From an uncultured Lachnospiraceae bacterium (GTDB lineage: Bacteria; Bacillota; Clostridia; Lachnospirales; Lachnospiraceae): DNA of 19,270 bases. Positions 6,658 through 13,852 of the stretch are shown here, piece after piece (within the stretch, counting starts at the first letter, position 1; every line of letters begins with the position of its first letter). The notes beneath the pieces are model-generated. The model saw only the letters and a list, made by a program, of their open reading frames with translations. It did not search any database and was not told where the DNA came from. Made by a program: the position numbers and the translations under genes. The stretch covers positions 1 to 19,270 of the forward strand of contig CAJUQY010000048.1 in NCBI GenBank assembly GCA_910588815.1, given 5' to 3'.

Positions 6658-7620
6658 TTATGCCGCTGCCTTTTTCACTTTCAAAAGACCATATTTCTGG
6701 ACACAGTCCGCACCGACTGCGATCAGAAGGATGATTCCCTTTACCACCATCTGCATATATGAGCTGACGTCCAGCAGAACCATGCCGTTTTGCAGAACGC
6801 CGATGATCATAACACCTGCGATCACATTGGACATCTTTCCGGAGCCTCCGGTAGTGCTGACACCGCCGAGGACAACACAGGTAATCACATCAAATTCATA
6901 ACCCAAGCCTGCATTGGGCTGTCCTGTATTGGCTCTGGCCAGCATCACGAGCCCTGCGATACCGGCAAAAAATCCGGAGAGGGAATAAACCAGACATTTG
7001 ATCCGTTTTACATTGATGCCGGAAAGCTGCGCCGCTTCTTCATTTCCGCCAAGAGCATAAAAATAACGGCCGAAAAATGTCTTTTCGCTGATGAACCAGC
7101 CGATGACAAAAATGATAATCATAATGATAACCGGAATCGGGATCGGTCCCACATAGCCCTGGCCGATGACAAGGAAGGATTCCGGGAATCTGGAGATGGG
7201 AGTGCCGTTACAGATAATATAAGCGAGGCCCGCAAAGATCGTCTGGGATGCAAAAGTAACGATCAGCTCCGGCATCCGGATCTGCGAAATGATGATGCCG
7301 TTTAAAAGGCCGATGGCCGTGCTGATCACAAGAGAGAGCAGGATCGCTGCAGCCGGATGTACTCCCATGTTCACCATAAAATAAGCAGCCACAATGTTGA
7401 TCAGGGAAATGATCGAACCGATGGAAAGATCAATGCCCCCAAGAAGGATCACGTAAGTCATACCGACAGAAGCAATCCCATAGATCGCAGCCTGCTTTAC
7501 CACATTCATCAGATTCCGCACGGTCATAAAGTTCGGATTTGCAGCGGCAAAAAATATGAGCATCACCAGAAGGAAAACATAAATGATCCTGCTTATTAAT
7601 ACGTTCAAAACTTTTTTCAT
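6658..7620 (-). CDS. Ribose-type ABC transporter permease
   Basis: An inner-membrane permease of the BPD_transp_2 (RbsC/XylH/AraH) family with many hydrophobic helices. The family pattern is clear: MTVRNLMNVVKQAAIYGIAS, VILLGGIDLSIGS, NGIIISQIRMPELIVTFA, and AINVKR-like SGINVKRIKCLVYSLSG before GGVSTTGGSGKM. An ATG at 7627-7629 overlaps the ATPase stop by 8 bp, but GAGAGAAAGG ends directly at it with no spacer. The next ATG (7618-7620) has a 9-nt spacer, so I prefer it: 320 residues. It is the last gene of the sugar operon, translationally coupled to the ATPase. Confidence 0.92.
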   Translation of the reverse strand: MKKVLNVLISRIIYVFLLVMLIFFAAANPNFMTVRNLMNVVKQAAIYGIASVGMTYVILLGGIDLSIGSIISLINIVAAYFMVNMGVHPAAAILLSLVISTAIGLLNGIIISQIRMPELIVTFASQTIFAGLAYIICNGTPISRFPESFLVIGQGYVGPIPIPVIIMIIIFVIGWFISEKTFFGRYFYALGGNEEAAQLSGINVKRIKCLVYSLSGFFAGIAGLVMLARANTGQPNAGLGYEFDVITCVVLGGVSTTGGSGKMSNVIAGVMIIGVLQNGMVLLDVSSYMQMVVKGIILLIAVGADCVQKYGLLKVKKAAA

Positions 7621-7621
7621 C

Positions 7622-9127
7622 TTACCCATCCTTTCTCTCTTTTGAAGCCATCTGCATGATCGTTTCCTGATTAAATTCTGATTGGAAGATTTCGCCGCTT
7701 ACTCTTCCCTCTGCTAATACGATGATCCTGTCTGACATTCCCATCAGCTCTTCCATCTCAGAAGAGATCATGAGAATGGCTTTTCCCTGTTCTACCAGGC
7801 TGTTGATCAGGGTATAGATCTCCTGCTTCGCACCCACGTCAATGCCCCTCGTAGGCTCGTCAAAAATTAACAGCTCCGATTCGGCAGCCAGCCATTTGGC
7901 CAGGATGACCTTCTGCTGATTGCCGCCGCTTAAATTTTTTACGATCTGATCAATGGAAGGCGTTTTTATGGTCAGTTCTTCTTTGTATTGCCGCGCAGTC
8001 CTGCGGGCTCTCTTTTTATCAATCACGGAGGCCTTCGAGATCCGGTGATAGACCGGCATATTGATATTTTCCTGGATTGTGAGTCCAAGAAGCGCTCCCT
8101 TCGCTTTTCGGTCCTCGGGAACCAGTCCGATCCCGGTTTCGATCGCTTCCTTCGGAGTTTTGGGATCGAAGGGCTTTCCCTTAAAAAAGAATTCTCCGGA
8201 GGTCTTCCGTCTGGCTCCAAATACCATCTCGGCAAATTCTGTCCGCCCGGCCCCGACCAGTCCGCCAAGGCCCAGCACTTCGCCTTTGTGGATCTTCAGA
8301 CTGATATCCGTATCTCCGTTTCCGCAGACATTCTTCGCCTCAAAGGTCACTCCCTCCTGAATGCAGTTCGGATCTCTCTTGGGATATACCTCCTGCAGCT
8401 GTCTGCCGACCATATGCTTAATCAGCTCATCCGTATTGGATTCCTTCGTGTTTAGTGTCGTGATATATTGTCCGTCACGCAGGACTGTGATACGGTCAGA
8501 CAGGCGGAAGATTTCTTCCAGACGATGGGAAATATAAATGATAGTCACTCCATTCTTCTTTAAAAGATCGACGATCGCAAACATATTTTCCACTTCCGCA
8601 CTGGTAAGCGGCGCCGACGGCTCATCCATGATCAGAATCCCGGCCTTCTGCGACATGGCCTTTGCGATCTCCACCATCTGCTGATAGCCGACCGTCAGAT
8701 TCTTTACCAGAGCCGACGGACTGATCTTCATATGAAGGGAATCCAGGATTTTTTTCGCTTCTTTTTCCATGGAGGAAAAATCAACCCGGATCCCTTTTCT
8801 GATCGCCCGGCCAAGAAAAATATTTTCCGCAACCGTCAGGTCTCCGACCAGATTGAACTCCTGATAAATGACACCGATCCCGTTTTCCTCTGAGATCTTC
8901 GGCGTCATACTCTTAAAGCTTTTCCCGTTGACTATGATTTCGCCGCCGGAAGGTTCGATCGCTCCGCTGCAGGCCTTGATCAGTGTGGATTTCCCGGCGC
9001 CGTTCTCCCCGATCAGGGCATGGATCTCTCCCCGGCGGACACTCAATGAGACATCATTCAGCGCAGCAACACCCGGATAATATTTCGAAATGTGTTTGAG
9101 TTCCAGAATAATGTCTTCTAAGTTCAT
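7622..9127 (-). CDS. Ribose-type ABC transporter double ATPase
   Basis: A 501-residue protein of the RbsA/MglA/XylG family with two fused ATPase halves. The first half has Walker A GENGAGKST (40-48), a non-standard signature TVGYQQMVEIAKA and Walker B ILIMDEPSAPLTS. The second half has a degenerate Walker A, GLVGAGRTEF, then the canonical LSGGNQQKVILAKWL and LIFDEPTRGIDVG. One degenerate site per half is normal for this family. GGGGAG precedes the ATG at 7 nt. It couples ATP hydrolysis to sugar import with the permease and the binding lipoprotein at 9266-10348. Confidence 0.95.
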   Translation of the reverse strand: MNLEDIILELKHISKYYPGVAALNDVSLSVRRGEIHALIGENGAGKSTLIKACSGAIEPSGGEIIVNGKSFKSMTPKISEENGIGVIYQEFNLVGDLTVAENIFLGRAIRKGIRVDFSSMEKEAKKILDSLHMKISPSALVKNLTVGYQQMVEIAKAMSQKAGILIMDEPSAPLTSAEVENMFAIVDLLKKNGVTIIYISHRLEEIFRLSDRITVLRDGQYITTLNTKESNTDELIKHMVGRQLQEVYPKRDPNCIQEGVTFEAKNVCGNGDTDISLKIHKGEVLGLGGLVGAGRTEFAEMVFGARRKTSGEFFFKGKPFDPKTPKEAIETGIGLVPEDRKAKGALLGLTIQENINMPVYHRISKASVIDKKRARRTARQYKEELTIKTPSIDQIVKNLSGGNQQKVILAKWLAAESELLIFDEPTRGIDVGAKQEIYTLINSLVEQGKAILMISSEMEELMGMSDRIIVLAEGRVSGEIFQSEFNQETIMQMASKERKDG

Positions 9128-9189
9128 ACGTGTTCTCCCCTTTCTGTTTCACAGCGATTAATCAGATACCAATTGAGCATGGAAATTTT

Positions 9190-9247
9190 GTCTTCCCCTG
9201 CCCGCCTGCGCATAGAGAAGACACGGCCCAGACAAACTCCGGACCGT
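9190..9247 (-). other. Two adjacent hairpins between binding protein and ATPase genes
   Basis: On the minus strand a 7-bp stem ACGGTCC/GGGCCGT (one G-U pair, 9223-9247) is followed at once by a 6-bp stem GTCTTC/GAAGAC with a long loop (9190-9222). They could favour higher levels of the binding protein mRNA than of the ATPase and permease. There is no strong T-run, so a full stop is unlikely. Confidence 0.4.
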
Positions 9248-9265
9248 ATCAGATGTAAAGTCAAA

Positions 9266-10348
9266 TTATTCTGTCATCTCACTAAGGTTGTCTGCATTTA
9301 CAGGAATCAGCTCCCTGTAAATGTTCTGCTCCATCTCCTTACCAGATTCTTTGTCAATGATCAGCTGATATGCCACAGTACCACAAACATAAGAATTGCC
9401 GGTAATTGCAACACATACTTTGTTGAACTCATTGTTCTGCATGGAAGCGATGGTCTCATCCGTCAGATCGGTGGAGAAAATGCCAATCTCTGCCGGATAA
9501 TCAGAACCATAGAAACCCTTAAACGCTTCATTTGCGCCTGCTGCTCCGCCGCCGCCGATGCAGCACACCACTTTCACATCGGGATGAGACTGAAGAATCG
9601 TTTCCATGGCATTTAAACCTTCCGTCGTGTCGATCGCCGGCTGATTTGCAACGATAGCCGCACCTGGAGCAAGCTCGCCAAGCTTATCCACGATCCCGTC
9701 CTCTCTCTGTTTCAGAATGGGAGTCTGAGGATATCCGAGCACCACCACTTCACATCCTTCATCACCGAAGTGCTCATTGATCCAGTCTGCCGCTTCCGTT
9801 CCGATCTCGCAGCCCAGGTCATAGTTGTTAATCAGCCAGTTAATATCAGAGTTTACCATCTCTTCATCCCAGGACATAACCATGATCCCGGCTTCACGTG
9901 CCTCTTTGCAGACCTCCTCAATGGCTTCCGGATCAACCGGGTTTACAATGATCGCATCTACACCGGAAGAAATGAAATTTTCAATCTGGCTGATCTGAGT
10001 ATTTGCATTTTCATTGCAGTCAACAACCGTCACTTCGTTTCCGTCTGCTTCGGCGTCCTTTTCAATCTGCGCCGCCTCCTGCGCCCACACCTGGTTGCTG
10101 AGAGTCTGAACAGAAAATCCAATCTTAAGATTCGTAGTTGTCCCTCTTACGGTACCGGATACCCCCGCCTCCGTTTCTTTTGCCTGAGACTCTCCTGCCT
10201 CTGTCGTTGTCCCGGCCGCATCGTCCTCTTTTGCGGCTTCTGTTGCCTCAGGCGCCTCTGTCCCTTTTGCTCCGTCTCCGGAACCGCAGGCTGCCAGTCC
10301 CAGTACCATGGCTGTTGCCACTACACATGCTGCTAGTTTTTTTCTCAT
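9266..10348 (-). CDS. Sugar-binding lipoprotein of ABC transporter
   Basis: A 360-residue periplasmic-binding protein of the RbsB type (Peripla_BP_4). Its signal peptide ends in LAAC with Cys21 as lipidation site, followed by a Glu/Ala/Thr-rich linker to about residue 70. The sugar-binding fold starts at LKIGFSVQTLSNQVWAQEA and shows QISQIENFISSGVDAIIVNP and DAxxxEEVCKEAREAGIMVM-like family patterns. Aromatic Trp residues near the start of the fold fit sugar stacking. AAGGAGAG precedes the ATG. The gene lies between the dehydrogenase and the ATPase, so a sugar or polyol is the likely ligand; which one is unknown. Confidence 0.92.
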   Translation of the reverse strand: MRKKLAACVVATAMVLGLAACGSGDGAKGTEAPEATEAAKEDDAAGTTTEAGESQAKETEAGVSGTVRGTTTNLKIGFSVQTLSNQVWAQEAAQIEKDAEADGNEVTVVDCNENANTQISQIENFISSGVDAIIVNPVDPEAIEEVCKEAREAGIMVMSWDEEMVNSDINWLINNYDLGCEIGTEAADWINEHFGDEGCEVVVLGYPQTPILKQREDGIVDKLGELAPGAAIVANQPAIDTTEGLNAMETILQSHPDVKVVCCIGGGGAAGANEAFKGFYGSDYPAEIGIFSTDLTDETIASMQNNEFNKVCVAITGNSYVCGTVAYQLIIDKESGKEMEQNIYRELIPVNADNLSEMTE

Positions 10349-10503
10349 TTCTTTTCTCTCCTTCTTTATATTTACACTTGTGGTGTATCAAAGCTACAGG
10401 AAACCCCATAAATTTTCTTTATAATAGTTCCGGCACCTGTTTTTGCCGTGTGCGGACACAGAAGCTTCCCTGCAAAATCCTGCACATCCCGCCGGGCATC
10501 ATA

Positions 10504-10526
10504 CCGCCTCTCTGACAAGAGAACGG
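10504..10526 (-). other. Hairpin right after the dehydrogenase stop codon
   Basis: On the minus strand CCGTTCTCT pairs with AGAGAGGCGG around a TGTC loop, with one bulge, one base from the TGA of the dehydrogenase. There is no T-run, so it is more likely an RNA stability or processing element than a terminator. The remaining 155 bp to the binding protein gene show no clear promoter. Confidence 0.4.
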
Positions 10527-11561
10527 TCAAACGGCAGGGCCATTGGGGAGGATCACCCATTTCCCCTGCGCTCTCACTGCCGGATCGGCAAGAATTTCGG
10601 CAACGCCCTCCAGCGGTCTCGTCCCCGCCAGCATCGTCGTAACATCGATGCGGTGAGCATTGATCAGCTCTACAGCCCGTCCCATATCATAAGGACTGCA
10701 GTAAGAGCCTTTGATCGTCAGTTCCTTCTGGAACACCTTATAAGTCATAAGGCCGATCACGGAATCAACCTTCGTAACTGCAAAGAGCAGCACCGTGCCC
10801 CCTCTGTCAACAATGTCGACTGCTTCCTCTGACGTGCTCTTCAGCCCGCAGGTCTCTATCACTGTCTGGACATGGTCAATGCCATGGGCCAGGAGCGTAT
10901 CCTTCACCTTTGCCTCCATGGGATCAACCGTAAATGAAGCCCCAAGCTTCTCCGCCACCTTTCTCTTTGCCTCCACAGGCTCAACCAGTACCACATTGGC
11001 AGCTCCTTTTAATCTGGCCAGCTGCATAAGGAGCAGTCCGATCATTCCGCCTCCGTAGATGACCACATTATCGCTGACTTTGATGCCGCTCCGGTCAGCA
11101 CCGTTAATACAGCATGCAAGAGGCTCCGCCATGGCTCCCTCTATAAATGTCACATCATCCGCCAAATGGTAGACCAGCCTTGCAGGGACAATACAATATT
11201 CAGAAAAAGCGCCGTCAACATTTGTTCCAATCGCCTTCAGATTATCACAATGGGCCATCATTCCATTTGCACAGTAATAACATTCATTGCAGTTATCCGC
11301 CGGATCTACGCAGACACGGTCCCCTTCTTTGCAGTTAGTCACTCCACTCCCCGCCTTAGCTACTAAACCAGAAAATTCATGTCCCTGCACTTGAGGAGGT
11401 ATGGTCGGTGCAGAACCCTGATCTCCTTCAAAAATATGTACATCTGAACCACAGATTCCACAAGCCATCACCTTCACCAGAACCTCTCCAGGTCCGGGTT
11501 CCGGTATCTGCCGCTCCTGTACCTGAATATTTTTCATTCCTAAAAATACAGCACTCTTCAT
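10527..11561 (-). CDS. Zinc-dependent sorbitol-type dehydrogenase
   Basis: A 344-residue medium-chain dehydrogenase that should oxidise a polyol or secondary alcohol with NAD(P)+. Catalytic zinc ligands are Cys37, His61 and Glu62, with Glu146 (AEP) as a likely further ligand. The structural zinc lobe is complete: Cys91, Cys94, Cys97 and Cys105. The Rossmann turn GGGMIG is at 170-175. The pattern is closest to sorbitol, threonine and 2,3-butanediol dehydrogenases. AAGGG precedes the ATG. It is the first gene after a strong promoter and lies before the sugar importer genes, so it probably acts on the imported compound or its product. The exact substrate is not readable. Confidence 0.93.
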   Translation of the reverse strand: MKSAVFLGMKNIQVQERQIPEPGPGEVLVKVMACGICGSDVHIFEGDQGSAPTIPPQVQGHEFSGLVAKAGSGVTNCKEGDRVCVDPADNCNECYYCANGMMAHCDNLKAIGTNVDGAFSEYCIVPARLVYHLADDVTFIEGAMAEPLACCINGADRSGIKVSDNVVIYGGGMIGLLLMQLARLKGAANVVLVEPVEAKRKVAEKLGASFTVDPMEAKVKDTLLAHGIDHVQTVIETCGLKSTSEEAVDIVDRGGTVLLFAVTKVDSVIGLMTYKVFQKELTIKGSYCSPYDMGRAVELINAHRIDVTTMLAGTRPLEGVAEILADPAVRAQGKWVILPNGPAV

Positions 11562-11598
11562 CCATTTTTCCCTTCTTTTTTAATTTTTATTTATTAAC

Positions 11599-11625
11599 TA
11601 CTTTTTAAAACTATTATTTAAAGTA
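11599..11625. promoter_or_regulatory. Candidate operator for the ROK repressor
   Basis: A 27-bp imperfect palindrome with TACTTT at one end and AAAGTA at the other sits over the predicted transcription start of the dehydrogenase promoter. ROK repressors bind AT-rich palindromes of about this size near promoters, and the ROK gene is next door. The six outer pairs match; the core is only partly symmetric. Confidence 0.45.
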
Positions 11626-11630
11626 TTTTT

Positions 11631-11659
11631 ATTATATTATATCACCATTTTTTTGTCAA
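11631..11659 (-). promoter_or_regulatory. Consensus promoter of the dehydrogenase-importer operon
   Basis: Perfect TTGACA (11654-11659) and TATAAT (11631-11636) are 17 bp apart on the minus strand. Such a full-consensus promoter would need a repressor for control, which fits the ROK gene upstream and the palindrome at 11599-11625. Confidence 0.88.
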
Positions 11660-11668
11660 TAAAAAAAG

Positions 11669-11719
11669 AAAAGCGGTTGGATATTTTGTCAATAAAGCAC
11701 AAAATATCCAACCGCTTTT
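11669..11719. terminator. Intrinsic terminator after the ROK gene
   Basis: A perfect 21-bp inverted repeat (AAAAGCGGTTGGATATTTTGT) with a 9-nt loop. On the minus strand it is followed by a T-rich run, so it ends ROK transcription before the dehydrogenase promoter starts. With T-runs on both sides it may work in both directions. Confidence 0.92.
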
Positions 11720-11741
11720 TATACACATTTCATAAATATTT

Positions 11742-12866
11742 TCAAATTTTTGTAATATACTTATCAATAAAATAACCGGCCGCACCAATGGATGCCGCAT
11801 CAAACCCCAAAGAACCTGGACTTAAATAATCCGCTTCCTTTAGATAGTGATCATATGTAACCACCCTGTCTTTGATTGTCTTCATATACGGTTCCAAATA
11901 TTCTGCCAGTTCTCCGCCCAGAATCAGTTTTTCATCAAAACAATTCATAAGATTGTGAATCGTCAGCGCAAGGTAATCCAGATATTCTTCCCAGACACTG
12001 CCGCACCGGGCATCCCCATTTTCCATCCGTTCAAAAAAAAGCTTCAGGCTGCCATCGGCAAGGACACTCAAATTATCCGTTGAACAATACGCATCCACGC
12101 AGCCTCTCCGTCCGCAAAAACACGGTTTTCCGTCAGGGACAATAGTCAAATGGCCAAATTCCCCTTTTCTGCAATTGATTCCAAGCTTTACCGGTTCACC
12201 TTTCCTTAACACAGCGCCGCCGACCGAGGAAGACAGATCCAGATAAATGGCCGTGTTTTCTATACACAGCGCTTTTGCAACTGCAGCTCCTGCACTGACT
12301 GCATCTCTCTGCAAAACAGTCGGATAAGAAAACCATTCCTGTGCAATTTCATAAAAGTTCCAGGGAAGATCCATTTCTTCATGAAGTCCATAGATTTTTC
12401 TCCCGCTCTGATCCACAGTAGCAGGAAGTGCATATCCGACTCCCAGAATTTTTTCATCGCTGATTCCGGTTTCATCAATGGCAGACGCAATAAATTCCTG
12501 AAGCCACTGATAAGAAGACTCATCTCCCTGAATCTGCACATCTTCATGTCTTTTGCAAACAGCATCCGCTGCCAAATTGATGACTGCCAGATTCACATAA
12601 TTTTTTTTAATACTGACGCCGACCGCGTATTTCGCATCTTTATCACAGCTGTATCCCATGGATTTCCGGCCGCCAATGGAATCCATGGCCCCCTCCTCTT
12701 TGACGAGCCCCAGCTTTTGAAGATCCTTTAAAGCGCTTGTCACCGTCGGCGCCGTAAGCTCCAGATCATATGCGATCCTGTTTTTTGAGACAATCTCCGA
12801 TTTTAACAGATAGCGCAGGATATTGTTTCGGTTCACCCTTTTGATCTCAGCATTATTCAGCCCCAT
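11742..12866 (-). CDS. ROK family transcriptional repressor
   Basis: The 374-residue protein joins an N-terminal winged helix-turn-helix (about 1-70; NRNNILRYLLKSE, then APTVTSALKDLQKLGLV and wing GGRKS) to a ROK sugar-binding domain. The ROK zinc site is intact: His239 (EFGHLTI) and Cys249, Cys251, Cys256 in CFCGRRGC. The phosphate loop is LSSSVGGAV, not the usual GTGxG, which fits a sensor without kinase activity. The start at 12864-12866 has AAGGGGG in front; a longer frame reaches into metA but is only its shadow. XylR and NagC are relatives. It probably controls the dehydrogenase and importer genes that follow. Confidence 0.92.
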   Translation of the reverse strand: MGLNNAEIKRVNRNNILRYLLKSEIVSKNRIAYDLELTAPTVTSALKDLQKLGLVKEEGAMDSIGGRKSMGYSCDKDAKYAVGVSIKKNYVNLAVINLAADAVCKRHEDVQIQGDESSYQWLQEFIASAIDETGISDEKILGVGYALPATVDQSGRKIYGLHEEMDLPWNFYEIAQEWFSYPTVLQRDAVSAGAAVAKALCIENTAIYLDLSSSVGGAVLRKGEPVKLGINCRKGEFGHLTIVPDGKPCFCGRRGCVDAYCSTDNLSVLADGSLKLFFERMENGDARCGSVWEEYLDYLALTIHNLMNCFDEKLILGGELAEYLEPYMKTIKDRVVTYDHYLKEADYLSPGSLGFDAASIGAAGYFIDKYITKI

Positions 12867-12936
12867 ATTGTTCCCCCTTACCCTCACGCCTTCTTTCAAA
12901 AAATATTTTGAAAAGCATCTTAACAATAATGTATAA

Positions 12937-13845
12937 TTAGCGCCACTCGTAAGGAGTCTGCTGATAAACGTAGAAATTAATCCAGTTATTGTAGAGGGCG
13001 TTGGCGTGCATCCGCCAGGAAAGGCAGGGCCGCTGCCCGGGGTCATCGTCCGGATAATAATTTTTCGGGATGGCCGTGTCCATGCCCTTGCCACGGTCGC
13101 GCCGATACTCGCCGTCCAGGGTAATGCGGTCGTATTCCGGATGGCCCATGACAAAGATCCTCTTCCCGTCCCTGCTCTGAACCAGAAATACCCCCGCCTC
13201 GTCGGACTCGGCCAGGATCAAAAGATCCGGACAGGCCGCGATATCTTCCCGTTTCACGTAGGTATAGCGGGAATGGGGCGCACGGAAGGTATCGTCGAAC
13301 CCCCGAACCAGGGGAATGGTGCGGTTGATGACCCTCTGCTCAAAAATCCCGAAGAGCTTCTTCTCCATCTCATACTTCCTGATACCGTAGTGATAGTAAA
13401 GCCCCGCCTGGGCGCCCCAGCAGATATGGACCGTGGATGTCACGTTGGTGTCCGTCCAGGCCATGATCTCGGCAAGCTCCTGCCAGTAATCCACCTCTTC
13501 AAACTCCATCTGCTCCACCGGCGCCCCGGTGATAATCATTCCGTCAAATTTCTTCTTCTGTATGGCGTCAAAGGTCACATAAAACCGGTTCAGATGGCTC
13601 ACGGAGGTGTGGGTCGACTCATGGCTCCTCATGTGGAGAAAGGTGATGTCCAGCTGAATCGGGGTATTGGAAAGGGCGCGAAGGAGCTGTGTCTCCGTGT
13701 CCTCTTTTACCGGCATCAGATTCAAGATCAGGATCTGAAGGGGACGGATGTCCTGGGAGACAGCCCTGTTTTCATCCATCATAAAAATATTTTCCGTCTC
13801 AAGAATTGCCCGCGCCGGCAAATTGTTCTGTACTTTAATCGGCAT
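12937..13845 (-). CDS. metA: Homoserine O-acyltransferase, probably acetyl-CoA specific
   Basis: A 302-residue MetA with the full family pattern. The catalytic cysteine is Cys142 (HICWGAQAGLYYHYG), with His235 and Glu237 (MGHPEYDR). It activates homoserine for methionine synthesis in the cytosol. Residue 111 is Glu (TGAPVE); work on Bacillus cereus MetA showed that Glu111 selects acetyl-CoA while Gly111 selects succinyl-CoA, so this is best named homoserine O-acetyltransferase despite the common succinyl label. The ribosome binding site AGGAG lies in the last codons of ligA, 7 bp away, which makes it the last gene of rluF-ligA-metA. Confidence 0.95.
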   Translation of the reverse strand: MPIKVQNNLPARAILETENIFMMDENRAVSQDIRPLQILILNLMPVKEDTETQLLRALSNTPIQLDITFLHMRSHESTHTSVSHLNRFYVTFDAIQKKKFDGMIITGAPVEQMEFEEVDYWQELAEIMAWTDTNVTSTVHICWGAQAGLYYHYGIRKYEMEKKLFGIFEQRVINRTIPLVRGFDDTFRAPHSRYTYVKREDIAACPDLLILAESDEAGVFLVQSRDGKRIFVMGHPEYDRITLDGEYRRDRGKGMDTAIPKNYYPDDDPGQRPCLSWRMHANALYNNWINFYVYQQTPYEWR

Positions 13846-13852
13846 AATTCAT

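Noticed and set aside
12867..13154. N-terminal extension of the ROK repressor into metA
   Set aside because: The extra residues are metA read in another frame; a good ribosome binding site stands before the ATG at 12866.
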